10,583 bases of DNA from JAJYIV01 sp964616135 (GTDB taxonomy: Bacteria; Patescibacteriota; Patescibacteriia; UBA9934; GWF2-40-263), in NCBI GenBank assembly GCA_964616135.1, contig CAZTTQ010000027.1, positions 1 through 10,583 on the forward strand. Reading direction: 5' to 3'. The notes under the pieces are model-generated. The model saw only the letters and a program-made list of their open reading frames with translations, was not told where the DNA came from and ran no database searches. Of the stretch, positions 1 to 6,583 are shown one piece after another; within the stretch, counting starts at the first letter, position 1, and each line of letters begins with the position of its first letter. Position numbers and translations under genes: made by a program.

Positions 1-245
1 GCGGCGCCGCCCGTTGGTTTCCAGCCAGCAATACGCACGTGCTTCATCCGGGACGTCGTGCCGCGGACGATGGTGATGGCCGATTTCGGCACGTCGAGCG
101 CTTCTGACAGCACGTCTATGACCGCCTGGTTCGCCTTCCCTGCTTCTGGCGCTGCCGTTACGTCCACTTTGACCGTGTCCGCGTCCAACCAGGAGGAAAC
201 GGCGTTGCGTTTGGCGCGCGGCTTCACGTGGACGGTAAGCAACAT
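1..245 (-). CDS. DUF167 / YggU-family protein, partial at the left edge
   Basis: The minus strand reads from ATG at 245 to the window edge without a stop, giving 81 codons; the 3' end is missing. The translation starts MLLTVHVKPRAKRN and contains PEAGKANQAVIDVLSEAL, then DVPKSAITIVRG followed by TSRMKHVRI. This is the usual DUF167 order: a beta strand with a basic KPRAK segment, a GKAN motif before a helix, then an I.IV.G..SR.K.V.I strand. The family is about 75-100 residues long and has no agreed function; it is a small soluble alpha/beta protein often found in housekeeping contexts. The start is supported by a TATACT -10 box ending 8 nt upstream, directly behind the tig terminator, so the gene has its own probably leaderless transcript. 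The family assignment is firm; any function would be a guess. Confidence 0.85.
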   Translation of the reverse strand, partial: MLLTVHVKPRAKRNAVSSWLDADTVKVDVTAAPEAGKANQAVIDVLSEALDVPKSAITIVRGTTSRMKHVRIAGWKPTGGA

Positions 246-253
246 AGGCTTCC

Positions 254-259
254 AGTATA
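254..259 (-). promoter_or_regulatory. -10 box for the DUF167 gene, predicted leaderless start
   Basis: TATACT on the minus strand ends 8 nt before the ATG at 245, so transcription should start at or within a few bases of the start codon. I see no good -35 element; the 17-bp spacer position falls inside the tig terminator hairpin. No Shine-Dalgarno is possible in such a short leader. Confidence 0.6.
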
Positions 260-263
260 AACG

Positions 264-287
264 AAAAAAGGGCCGAAGCCCTTTTTC
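264..287 (-). terminator. Rho-independent terminator of tig
   Basis: On the minus strand the stem GGGC-TTCG-GCCC (a stable UUCG tetraloop) is extended by five A-T pairs and followed by a run of T. It begins one base after the TAA stop of tig (288-290). It separates tig from the DUF167 gene downstream. Confidence 0.9.
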
Positions 288-1580
288 TTACTTGATTCCC
301 GACAATTCCTTAATCCGCGCGATCGTCTTGCGGTTTTTCAGGATGGTCGTGACGTACTCGCGATAGGTCGGGGAAAAAATCTGTTGCTTGGCTTCCTTAC
401 TTTCATAGCGGGAGGCAAGTTCGTCGACTTCCGCGTCGACGTCCTTTTCTTCCACCACAATCTTTTCCTTTTTAGCGATATCCTTCAGCGCCAAGGCAAC
501 CTTGATGCGGGTTAGGGCCTGTGGGGTGAAGTCGAGCTTCATCTCCGGCAGGGTCTTGTTAATGCTCTTCATGTAGGCCTCGAAGTCCAAGCCTTGGGCC
601 TCCACGTTGCGCTGGAGTTCGAACACCATCTTGTTGATCTCTTCGTTCACCAGGAGGTCCGGAATGTCCTCAAAGCGGCTTTCGTTGGCGATCTGCTCCA
701 ACAAGTCCTTTTCCACGCGCTGGTTTTCCTCTAGATCCTTTTCTTTTTGCAGGTTCGCACGGATCAATTCTTTCATGGTGGCGGCATCCTTTTGGCCGAG
801 GGCCACAGCAAAGGCGTCGTCGAACGCCGGCGTTTCCAGGGAGTAGATTTCCCGGGCCGCAACGTCGAATTCAATGTCCGAACCGGCCAAAAGCGGCGAG
901 GCGTGGTCCTTGGGGAACGTCAGGGTGAAGGACTTCTTGTCGCCTTCCTTCATGCCCTGCAACTGGTCCTTCATGCCCGGGATGTAGTGTTCCTCTCCCA
1001 GGTAGACGCCGTGGTTCGGGGACTGACCGCCTTCCACCGGCACGCCGGCCTTTTTCATGTCGATGGCGATGACGATCTTGTCCGTACCACCGGCAATCGC
1101 TCCCGCGGCGCGGCGGACCTCCTTGGTCTGCATGCGCGTCAGGTCGGAGATGGCCTGCTGGATGTCTTTTTCAGAGACTTCCACCTTTGGGCCGGCAACC
1201 TTGATTTTGGCGTAGTCCGCAAGGCGCGTGATGGCCGGCAAGCGCGCGACTTCCGCCGTGTAGACGAGGTCCGCGTTCGGGTTCATCTTTTCCACGTCGA
1301 TGTGCGGGGAGCCGACGGTGTCCACGTCGTGTTCCGTGAGCGCGTCGCCGTACGTCTTGCGGACGATGGGCTCCAACGCTTCCTCCAACAGTTTCACGTC
1401 GCCGACGCGCTGCTTCACGACGTCAAACGGCGCCTTGCCCGGGCGGAAGCCGGGAATGGTGCTGTTCTCCGAAATGCGGGTCGCGGCGGCTTCCAGGTAC
1501 GGGCGCAGCTCGTCCACGGGAACCGTGATGGTGAATTTCACCATGTTTTTCGGCAATTGTTCGATCTTGGAGGTGGCCAT
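288..1580 (-). CDS. tig: Trigger factor, ribosome-associated chaperone and peptidyl-prolyl isomerase
   Basis: This is a 430-residue protein of usual trigger factor length. It should bind ribosomal protein L23 at the tunnel exit and shield nascent chains. Domains in order: an N-terminal ribosome-binding domain with the signature GFRPGKAP at residues 44-51; an FKBP-like PPIase domain at about 155-240, including the segment YIPGMKDQLQGMKEGDKK; and a long helical C-terminal chaperone domain at about 250-430. I chose ATG 1580 (MATSKIEQLP) over the in-frame ATG at 1619. The promoter TTGACG-17-TACCAT lies between the two, and the extra 13 residues do not look like trigger factor. The gene is monocistronic, diverges from rnhB and ends in its own terminator right after the stop codon. 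The leader is predicted to be only a few nucleotides with no Shine-Dalgarno. Confidence 0.96.
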   Translation of the reverse strand: MATSKIEQLPKNMVKFTITVPVDELRPYLEAAATRISENSTIPGFRPGKAPFDVVKQRVGDVKLLEEALEPIVRKTYGDALTEHDVDTVGSPHIDVEKMNPNADLVYTAEVARLPAITRLADYAKIKVAGPKVEVSEKDIQQAISDLTRMQTKEVRRAAGAIAGGTDKIVIAIDMKKAGVPVEGGQSPNHGVYLGEEHYIPGMKDQLQGMKEGDKKSFTLTFPKDHASPLLAGSDIEFDVAAREIYSLETPAFDDAFAVALGQKDAATMKELIRANLQKEKDLEENQRVEKDLLEQIANESRFEDIPDLLVNEEINKMVFELQRNVEAQGLDFEAYMKSINKTLPEMKLDFTPQALTRIKVALALKDIAKKEKIVVEEKDVDAEVDELASRYESKEAKQQIFSPTYREYVTTILKNRKTIARIKELSGIK

Positions 1581-1590
1581 AAGTGCGGCG

Positions 1591-1619
1591 ATGGTAGCGA
1601 ACCCCAGGCATGCCGTCAA
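1591..1619 (-). promoter_or_regulatory. Promoter of tig
   Basis: The minus strand carries TTGACG (1614-1619), a 17-bp spacer, then TACCAT (1591-1596). The -10 ends 10 nt before the tig ATG, so the leader is only about 3 nt. It lies back to back with the rnhB -10 box at 1628-1633. Confidence 0.65.
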
Positions 1620-1627
1620 TCGTCGGG

Positions 1628-1633
1628 TATACT
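1628..1633 (+). promoter_or_regulatory. -10 box of rnhB (divergent from tig)
   Basis: TATACT ends 10 nt before the rnhB ATG at 1644, so the mRNA leader would be about 3-4 nt. The -35 position, which overlaps the tig -35 region, has no clear consensus. The two start codons are 63 bp apart and share this promoter region. Confidence 0.55.
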
Positions 1634-1643
1634 GTCGGCATCT

Positions 1644-2249
1644 ATGCGTCCGCCTACGTTCCAGGTCGAGAAAACCTTATGGAAGGCCGGTTTTCGGTTG
1701 ATTGCGGGTGTGGATGAAGCGGGATGCGGTGCGTTGGCAGGCCCTGTTGTGGCTGGAGCGGCGATTTTGCCGTTTGATTCCCGCTTGGGAATGATCCGGG
1801 ACAGCAAATTGCTTTCGCCCGCGGCGCGCGAGGAATTGTTTCCGCTCATCCAAGAACGGGCGATTGCCTGGGGCGTCGGTTCCGCGTCTGTAGAAGAAAT
1901 TTCCACGTTGAATATCCGCCAAGCGGGACTGTTGGCGATGCGGCGGGCGGTAGAAGCACTTGCGGAGCATCCAGACCATCTATTAGTGGACGCCTGGACG
2001 ATTCCTGGACTGGATGTGCCGCAGCGCGGCATCATTAAAGGCGATCGGTTGGTGAAATCGATCGCCGCCGCGTCCATATTGGCCAAAGTAACGCGTGACC
2101 GTCTCATGGCGGACCTGGCAAAGGCCTATCCCGCGTATCGATTTGAGATCCATAAAGGATACGGGACGGCACTCCACCAAACCGCGATCAAAAAACACGG
2201 TCCTTGTCCCGCGCACCGCCTGACATACCGGACCTTCGCGTCGGCGTGA
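1644..2249 (+). CDS. rnhB: Ribonuclease HII
   Basis: This 201-residue protein is predicted to cleave RNA in RNA-DNA hybrids and to nick at ribonucleotides misincorporated in DNA. The four catalytic acids are visible: D24 and E25 in GVDEAG, D116 in LLVDAW and D134 in IIKGD. The motif SIAAASILAKVTRD and the C-terminal KGYGT with Y173 followed by KKHGPCPAHR are also typical. Unusual feature: the GRG motif after DEA reads GCG, with C28 where arginine is expected (codon TGC at 1725-1727). The reading frame is open far upstream, but that part is antisense to tig. ATG 1644 gives a normal length and has a -10 box just upstream. The stop TGA overlaps the GTG start of the peptidase gene downstream, so the pair is probably translationally coupled. 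Confidence 0.95.
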   Translation: MRPPTFQVEKTLWKAGFRLIAGVDEAGCGALAGPVVAGAAILPFDSRLGMIRDSKLLSPAAREELFPLIQERAIAWGVGSASVEEISTLNIRQAGLLAMRRAVEALAEHPDHLLVDAWTIPGLDVPQRGIIKGDRLVKSIAAASILAKVTRDRLMADLAKAYPAYRFEIHKGYGTALHQTAIKKHGPCPAHRLTYRTFASA

Positions 2250-3661
2250 TACCATTGACCAAATGCCCGTTCTCCGGCAGCATTTCGGGTCTCACCGCCA
2301 CGCATATCAAGGTTTCCTTCAAACAATCGTTGGTACGCGCCGCCCTGGGCTTTTTGCGCGGGCTCATTGCCGTTAAGCGGATGGCGGGACCCGTGGGTCG
2401 CGTGTTGGCTTGGCCGCTGAAAAAACTGGGTGGGTTTCTCCTGACCTGGGTCGGGATCCCTCTGTACCGCGGCTATTTCTTTTTTCGCCGCTTGTTGGGT
2501 CACATGGCTGGCGCCGCCCGGCACCGGGTGTTGTTTATCGTCACCTCCCGCCAATTGCTCCATGTCGTCATGATCGCATTGGTCTTGGGCGTGGGGGGAG
2601 CGAACGTGAAGGCGAAGGATGAAGTGCGTGCGGACGCATATGGCCGCCAGAGCATTTTGTACCAGTTGGTCGCGCAAGAGGGTTTGGATACCTTGGAGAC
2701 GGAGGGGCCGGTCACATCCCGTTCGAATACGCTCTCTTCGTACCTGCAGGATCCGTCGATCAGTCCGGACGCACACATGGACTTCACTTCCCCGGATAGC
2801 GAATATGCCGTGACGACGGTCGGGGGCGTCCTCGTGCCGTTGCCGAATGCCGGAACGCCCGTCGGAACGCGTCCGCCCGTCGCGGCACGCACGGAGACGG
2901 AAACGTACCGCGTACAATCCGGGGACACGTTGGGCGGTATCGCTGACAACTTCGGCTTAAACTTGAGCTCCCTTCTCTGGGCAAACAACCTGTCCACCCG
3001 CAGTCTGATCCGCATCGGCCAGGAATTGAAGATTCCTCCGGTCGATGGTGTGTATTACACCGTGAAGAAGGGCGATACGGTGGCAAAGATCGCCAAGACA
3101 TACGGCGCGGACGCGGACCAAATTGTCGCGTTCAACCGTTTGGATGATGGTGCGCTCAAGGTCGGCACGGAACTGGTCCTTCCGGGCGGCGAACCTCCGG
3201 CGGCTCCCGTCGTGGTAGTGCGTCCGGCGTCGGTCACGTCGCTCTTTACCCCCAAACCGGACGGACAAGTTGCGCCCGCGGCCCGCGGGGCGTCTACAGG
3301 CAAAGGAACCTGGGTTTGGCCGACGGACTGGCGCATCATTACGCAGTACTTCGGTTGGAAGCACACGGGGATCGACGTAGATGGCGACTTCACGACACGC
3401 TCGTTCGCCGCGGCTGATGGCACGGTCATCTATAGCGGCTGGCGCAATGGTTACGGGAACACGGTGGAGATCGACCATGGCGGTGGCATCATCACGCGCT
3501 ATGGGCACCACTCCAAGTTGTACGTGAAAGTCGGCGACGTCGTGAAGGCGGGTGATGTCATTGCCCAGACGGGAACCACGGGTCGTTCGACGGGCACGCA
3601 CTTGCACTTTGAGGTGATCAAGAACGGCAAGTTCCAAAACCCGCTCGAATACATCCGGTAA
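2246..3661 (+). CDS. Membrane-anchored LysM-LysM-M23 peptidoglycan endopeptidase
   Basis: This cell-wall hydrolase acts outside the membrane; M23 enzymes are zinc endopeptidases that cut peptide cross-links. I prefer GTG 2246 (471 residues), which overlaps the rnhB stop as GTGA. TTG 2204 and TTG 2255 are alternatives. Layout, numbered from GTG 2246: a basic, partly amphipathic region at 1-100; a membrane segment at about 105-122 (LLHVVMIALVLGVGGANV); a linker; LysM 1 at about 220-264 (YRVQSGDTLGGIADNFGL); LysM 2 at about 270-313 (YYTVKKGDTVAKIAKTYG); a Pro/Val linker; and the M23 domain at about 356-469. The zinc and catalytic residues are complete: H373 and D377 in HTGID, H421/H422 in YGHHS, and H452 and H454 in THLHFE. 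It is transcribed with rnhB and has a terminator at its stop codon. The enzyme family is certain; the exact bond cut and the start codon are not. Confidence 0.93.
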   Translation: MIPLTKCPFSGSISGLTATHIKVSFKQSLVRAALGFLRGLIAVKRMAGPVGRVLAWPLKKLGGFLLTWVGIPLYRGYFFFRRLLGHMAGAARHRVLFIVTSRQLLHVVMIALVLGVGGANVKAKDEVRADAYGRQSILYQLVAQEGLDTLETEGPVTSRSNTLSSYLQDPSISPDAHMDFTSPDSEYAVTTVGGVLVPLPNAGTPVGTRPPVAARTETETYRVQSGDTLGGIADNFGLNLSSLLWANNLSTRSLIRIGQELKIPPVDGVYYTVKKGDTVAKIAKTYGADADQIVAFNRLDDGALKVGTELVLPGGEPPAAPVVVVRPASVTSLFTPKPDGQVAPAARGASTGKGTWVWPTDWRIITQYFGWKHTGIDVDGDFTTRSFAAADGTVIYSGWRNGYGNTVEIDHGGGIITRYGHHSKLYVKVGDVVKAGDVIAQTGTTGRSTGTHLHFEVIKNGKFQNPLEYIR

Positions 3662-3683
3662 GACCTCCCTCGGGAGGTCTTTT
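3661..3683 (+). terminator. Rho-independent terminator of the rnhB-M23 operon
   Basis: AGACCTCC pairs with GGAGGTCT around a CTCG loop and is followed by TTTT. The stem starts on the last base of the TAA stop codon (3659-3661). It ends 14 nt before the -10 box of the gene downstream. Confidence 0.88.
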
Positions 3684-3696
3684 CGTTTACTTCGGC

Positions 3697-3702
3697 TATA
3701 AT
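3697..3702 (+). promoter_or_regulatory. -10 box of the zinc-ribbon gene, predicted leaderless
   Basis: A perfect TATAAT ends 8 nt before ATG 3711, the same spacing as at the DUF167 gene. The -35 position lies inside the upstream terminator and shows no consensus. Confidence 0.65.
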
Positions 3703-3710
3703 GCACGCAT

Positions 3711-4097
3711 ATGGAAACGACGTGTCGCAATTGCCGTGCGGAAGTGGAGGCTTGGAACAAGTCCTGTGCCGGATGCGGGTTTCGGCTGGTGTTGGAGCCA
3801 GAAGAAGAGGCACGCGCCCGTTCCCTGCGCCGTCCGTCGCTCGGCGCCCTGTTTTGGACCCAAGGGTGGACGCTCGGGTCCCGGCTCTACGGTTGGTTTC
3901 TCCTCTCGCTCATTCCGCCGTTGTCCCCCATCGCGCTTGTCGCGTGTTTGCTCTACGGCCGGCGGTGGAGCTGGAAGCGCGGTTCGTGGGCGGACTGGGC
4001 CGAATTCGAATCCCGCATGCGCCTCATGGACGCGTTGGCGGTCGCCTGGTTCGCGTTCCTCGGCGCCGGCTACCTTTGGTTCCGTTACCGGTCTTAA
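3711..4097 (+). CDS. Small zinc-ribbon membrane protein, unknown function
   Basis: This is a 128-residue protein. The N-terminus holds one zinc ribbon, C5-x2-C8 and C19-x2-C22 (CRNC and CAGC). An acidic/basic linker follows, then two hydrophobic segments at about 57-83 and 107-125 separated by a Trp-rich stretch (RRWSWKRGSWADW). The general plan, a zinc ribbon plus a small membrane domain with Trp-rich aromatic loops, recalls DUF2628-type and related zinc-ribbon membrane proteins, but I cannot assign it to a named family. The cysteines should face the cytoplasm, since no signal peptide precedes them. ATG 3711 is favoured because the TATAAT box ends 8 nt upstream. The gene converges on comM and their TAA stops overlap within the sequence TTAA (4094-4097). 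Confidence 0.8.
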   Translation: METTCRNCRAEVEAWNKSCAGCGFRLVLEPEEEARARSLRRPSLGALFWTQGWTLGSRLYGWFLLSLIPPLSPIALVACLLYGRRWSWKRGSWADWAEFESRMRLMDALAVAWFAFLGAGYLWFRYRS

Positions 4098-5599
4098 GGA
4101 AGGCGGTACTGCAGTGCTTCCGCCACGTGGGCGTCCTCCACGTCGGTAGCGCCGGAGAGGTCCGCGATCGTGCGGGCCGTTTTTCGTATCCGGGCGCAGG
4201 CGCGGGCGGAGAGGCCGTGCGTTTGTGTCGCACGTTCCAATAACTGGATGGCCGATTCCGACAGCCGGCACCAGCGTTCTACGTCCGGCGGGGTCATGTC
4301 GGCGTTCGTCCGCGTGCGGGTGCCTTCAAAACGCTCCGTTTGGCGTGCCCGCGCGCGACAAACGCGCTCGCGGACCGCCGCGGAAGATTCTTCCGCCGTA
4401 CGGCGCAGGAGGACGCCTGCGTCCTGGTTTAGGACGCGAATGACCAAGTCGAACCGGTCCAGGAGCGGCCCGGACACACGGCGCGCGTATGCCTCCGCCC
4501 GTCCCGGCGGGCAAAGGCATGGTTTTTTGGGATCCCCAAGGTGTCCGCATGGGCACGGGTTCATGGCGGCGCACAGCGAAAAACGCGCGGGGAAACGCAC
4601 CGAACCTGCGGCACGTGCGACGACCACTTCCCCATCCTCCATCGGTTGCCGCAATTGTTCCAACGCGGCACGGGAAAATTCCGGCAGTTCGTCCAAGAAC
4701 AATACGCCGCGGTGAGCCAAGCTCGCTTCTCCTGGCCGTGGCTGGGTTCCGCCGCCCACCAAGGACGTCGGCGAGCTGGAATGGTGCGGATGCCGGAACG
4801 GGCGCGTGCGCGCCAATCCGGCGCCATTCAGCAATAATCCGGCAGCGGAAGAAACGAGTGTCGTTTCGATGGCTTCCTCCGTGGAGAGCGGTGGCAATAA
4901 TCCCGGCAGCGCGCGGGCTAACAAGGTCTTGCCACTGCCGGGCGGACCAGAAAAGAGGACATTGTGTCCGCCCGCCGCCGCGATCTCCAGCCCGCGTTTC
5001 GCTTGCCGGTGTCCCGCGATGTCCGACAGATCTCCTGCGGAGTGAGGGGAGATCGCCAGTTTCTCCGTCGAGACATACGGCATGCGCAACGATGGATCCC
5101 GCGCTTGCGCGGCAAGATCGTCGAGCGTGCGCACGGGCCAGATGCGGATGCCTGGAACGGCCGCGGCTTCCGCCGCATTTCCCGTCGGGACAAACAACCC
5201 GTCACACCCAAGCTTCTTGGCAAGCAATGCTGCCGCCAACGCACCCCGCACCGGCCGGACGACCCCTTCGAGCGACAATTCTCCAAGCATAAGGCACCGG
5301 TCGAATGCATCCGCGGGAACCAGTTCTTGGGCTTGGAGCAACGCGGCGGCAATGGGAAGGTCGAACGCGGGCCCCTGCTTGCGTACGTCTGCCGGTGCCA
5401 AGTTCACCGTAATGCGTCCGTGGTAGAACGGCAGGTTCGACGCGCGGAATGCGGCGCGGATGCGGTCCTTTGACTCCTTTACGGCGACGTCCGGTAGTCC
5501 GACAACGGAAAATTGCGGCAGGGCAAAGGCTAAATCGGCTTCTACGTTCACCAGCGTTCCTTCTACGCCCGTCAGGGCGACACTTTGAATAGACGGCAT
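4094..5599 (-). CDS. comM: ComM/YifB-family AAA+ ATPase (Mg-chelatase subunit ChlI-like)
   Basis: At 501 residues this is normal length for the family. ComM is a hexameric helicase that promotes branch migration when imported DNA is integrated during natural transformation. Domains: an N-terminal Lon-protease-like (LonC/ChlI) domain at about 1-170 (FSVVGLPDVAVKESKDRIRAA); the AAA+ core with Walker A GPPGSGKT at 218-225 and Walker B GVLFLDE at 298-304; a segment at about 268-284 (RHPHHSSSPTSLVGGG); a Cys cluster NPCPCG...CLCPP (C349, C351, C361, C363); the conserved GPLLDRFDL at 377-385; and a helical Mg_chelatase C domain to the end. ATG 5599 starts directly at the end of the upstream terminator's U-tract, and no clear promoter of its own lies close by. 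A weak candidate is TTGACG (5670-5675), 17 bp, TAGGTT (5647-5652). AAGGAGG lies about 38 nt upstream on the far side of the hairpin. Confidence 0.95.
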   Translation of the reverse strand: MPSIQSVALTGVEGTLVNVEADLAFALPQFSVVGLPDVAVKESKDRIRAAFRASNLPFYHGRITVNLAPADVRKQGPAFDLPIAAALLQAQELVPADAFDRCLMLGELSLEGVVRPVRGALAAALLAKKLGCDGLFVPTGNAAEAAAVPGIRIWPVRTLDDLAAQARDPSLRMPYVSTEKLAISPHSAGDLSDIAGHRQAKRGLEIAAAGGHNVLFSGPPGSGKTLLARALPGLLPPLSTEEAIETTLVSSAAGLLLNGAGLARTRPFRHPHHSSSPTSLVGGGTQPRPGEASLAHRGVLFLDELPEFSRAALEQLRQPMEDGEVVVARAAGSVRFPARFSLCAAMNPCPCGHLGDPKKPCLCPPGRAEAYARRVSGPLLDRFDLVIRVLNQDAGVLLRRTAEESSAAVRERVCRARARQTERFEGTRTRTNADMTPPDVERWCRLSESAIQLLERATQTHGLSARACARIRKTARTIADLSGATDVEDAHVAEALQYRLP

Positions 5600-5633
5600 A
5601 AAACAACCCCCCCCCGTTTGGGAACGGGGGGGG
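5600..5633 (-). terminator. G/C-tract terminator between lspA and comM
   Basis: On the minus strand eight C plus GTT pair with AAC plus eight G around a short CCCA loop, an 11-bp stem, followed by GTTGTTTT. The tail ends on the base before the comM ATG at 5599. The stem is strong and the U-tract is interrupted once. It terminates dksA-lspA transcripts and also forms part of the comM leader if transcription reads through. Confidence 0.75.
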
Positions 5634-5649
5634 TATCCCTCCTTCCAAC

Positions 5650-6114
5650 CTAGGCGGTTTTTTCCGTTTCGTCAATCCTCGATTCTTTTTTTCCGGCCCA
5701 GAGCATCCAGACAATGCCGCCCATGATGACTAGGTCCGACAGGTTCAAGGCGGAACGGCCGAAGAAGAGCAGATAGTCCACCGTGTAGCCGTAGAAGGCT
5801 CGGTCCAGCATGTTTCCGAGTCCCCCGATGAAGACGGTCAGGGCAGCGATTGTGACGTCGTTCGGTTCCTGGCGGTGTTTCCAGGCCATCCAGAGCAATG
5901 CCGCGCCCAGAATGAGGGAAATAGCCAGGACGACCGGGATGCGCAGAGGGATGTTGAAGGCGAGTCCTGGGTTTCGATGGACGACCAAGGAAAAGATCCC
6001 GGGCGCCGAGACGTCCGTGTCCGCGGGAAACGAGGCGAGTGCGACGCGCTTTAACCAAGCGTCGAGCAAAACCACGCCGGCGGAACCAAGGACGAGGGCG
6101 GAGCGCTTGTTCAT
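5650..6114 (-). CDS. lspA: Lipoprotein signal peptidase (signal peptidase II)
   Basis: This 154-residue polytopic membrane protein is predicted to cleave signal peptides from diacylglyceryl-modified prolipoproteins at the lipobox cysteine. Four hydrophobic segments lie at about 6-27, 59-78, 87-101 and 124-141. Family motifs are present: D18 and K22 in LLDAWLK; NPGLAF at 48-53 (NxGxAF type); GGLGNMLDR with catalytic D104; and LNLSDLVI with catalytic D127. The C-terminus is a short charged tail. The start codon is 4 nt after the dksA-like stop, with a GAGG Shine-Dalgarno-like element within the end of that gene, so the two form an operon. Its presence implies the organism makes lipoproteins, although none is encoded in the window. 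Confidence 0.95.
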   Translation of the reverse strand: MNKRSALVLGSAGVVLLDAWLKRVALASFPADTDVSAPGIFSLVVHRNPGLAFNIPLRIPVVLAISLILGAALLWMAWKHRQEPNDVTIAALTVFIGGLGNMLDRAFYGYTVDYLLFFGRSALNLSDLVIMGGIVWMLWAGKKESRIDETEKTA

Positions 6115-6118
6115 GGGA

Positions 6119-6484
6119 TTAGACCTCTTGGGTCAGGGTTTTCTTGCATTCAATGCATGAAGACGACATGGGGCGTGCGCGCAGGCGGCGTTCATCAATG
6201 GTGCGCTTGCAGTACTTGCAGACGCCGTAGAGGCCCTTATCAAGCGCCTTGAGTGCGCTTTCTGCGTCCCGGAGGGCTTTGAGGAGTGCTTCTTCCAACG
6301 AAAGGCTGTCGCTCATGCCGGCCACGTCCGCAGCGCTGTCATCCGCGCTTTCCGTGGTGCCGTGGATTTCCTCCGCCAACTGCGGGTTCCGATGGGTGAT
6401 TCGGGACAGTTCCTCTTGGAGTTTGCGGTGTTCGTCTAGCAGGCGCAGCTTCATTTCCGCAATGAATTCCGTAGAAAGGGACAT
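6119..6484 (-). CDS. DksA/TraR-family C4 zinc-finger protein
   Basis: This 121-residue protein has an N-terminal helical coiled-coil region (about 6-82, rich in Leu, Glu and Arg, with an acidic stretch ESADDSAAD in the middle). A C-terminal zinc finger follows with C89, C92, C110 and C113 (GVCKYCKRTI...CIECKK), next to the typical RLRARP. DksA-type proteins enter the RNA polymerase secondary channel and change initiation kinetics, often with ppGpp. This protein is shorter than E. coli DksA (151 residues), and whether the coiled-coil tip keeps the two acidic residues needed for activity cannot be decided by eye. ATG 6484 is preceded by a good promoter and a leader of about 20 nt without a Shine-Dalgarno. 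lspA follows 4 nt after the stop. Confidence 0.9.
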   Translation of the reverse strand: MSLSTEFIAEMKLRLLDEHRKLQEELSRITHRNPQLAEEIHGTTESADDSAADVAGMSDSLSLEEALLKALRDAESALKALDKGLYGVCKYCKRTIDERRLRARPMSSSCIECKKTLTQEV

Positions 6485-6511
6485 AGGGAGAATGCCAATG
6501 CATTTCCAAGG

Positions 6512-6540
6512 ACTATAGCAGTCCCCGCAGGGCGCAGCAA
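6512..6540 (-). promoter_or_regulatory. Promoter of the dksA-like/lspA operon
   Basis: The minus strand reads TTGCTG (6535-6540), a 17-bp spacer, then TATAGT (6512-6517), with TGC just before the -10 (extended -10). Transcription would start near 6505, giving a leader of about 20 nt. An A/T tract from the upstream terminator lies at about 6551-6567, roughly where an UP element would sit. Confidence 0.7.
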
Positions 6541-6558
6541 CTGTTCCCCCTTCTTTTT

Positions 6559-6583
6559 AAAAAAGAAAACGGGCCCGCGGCCC
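6559..6583 (-). terminator. Rho-independent terminator of the predicted ncRNA
   Basis: The minus strand gives GGGCC-GCG-GGCCC followed by GTTTTCTTTTTT. This is a strong terminator, and it needs a minus-strand transcript arriving from the right. The nearest gene on that side ends at 7079 and has its own terminator at 6981-7021, so this one implies a separate transcript. Confidence 0.85.

Noticed and set aside
747..1643. Long plus-strand open frame in front of rnhB that would give a 500-residue protein
   Set aside because: It is antisense to tig, unlike any RNase HII N-terminus, and ATG 1644 has its own -10 box and gives the normal family length.
2204..2245. TTG 2204 as the start of the M23 peptidase
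   Set aside because: It would overlap rnhB by 46 bases; GTG 2246 gives the common 4-base overlap. The extra 14 residues add no recognisable feature.
4489..5292. Plus-strand 267-codon ORF opposite comM
   Set aside because: It is a shadow of comM in GC-rich DNA, with low-complexity Arg/Pro/Ala composition and no domain.
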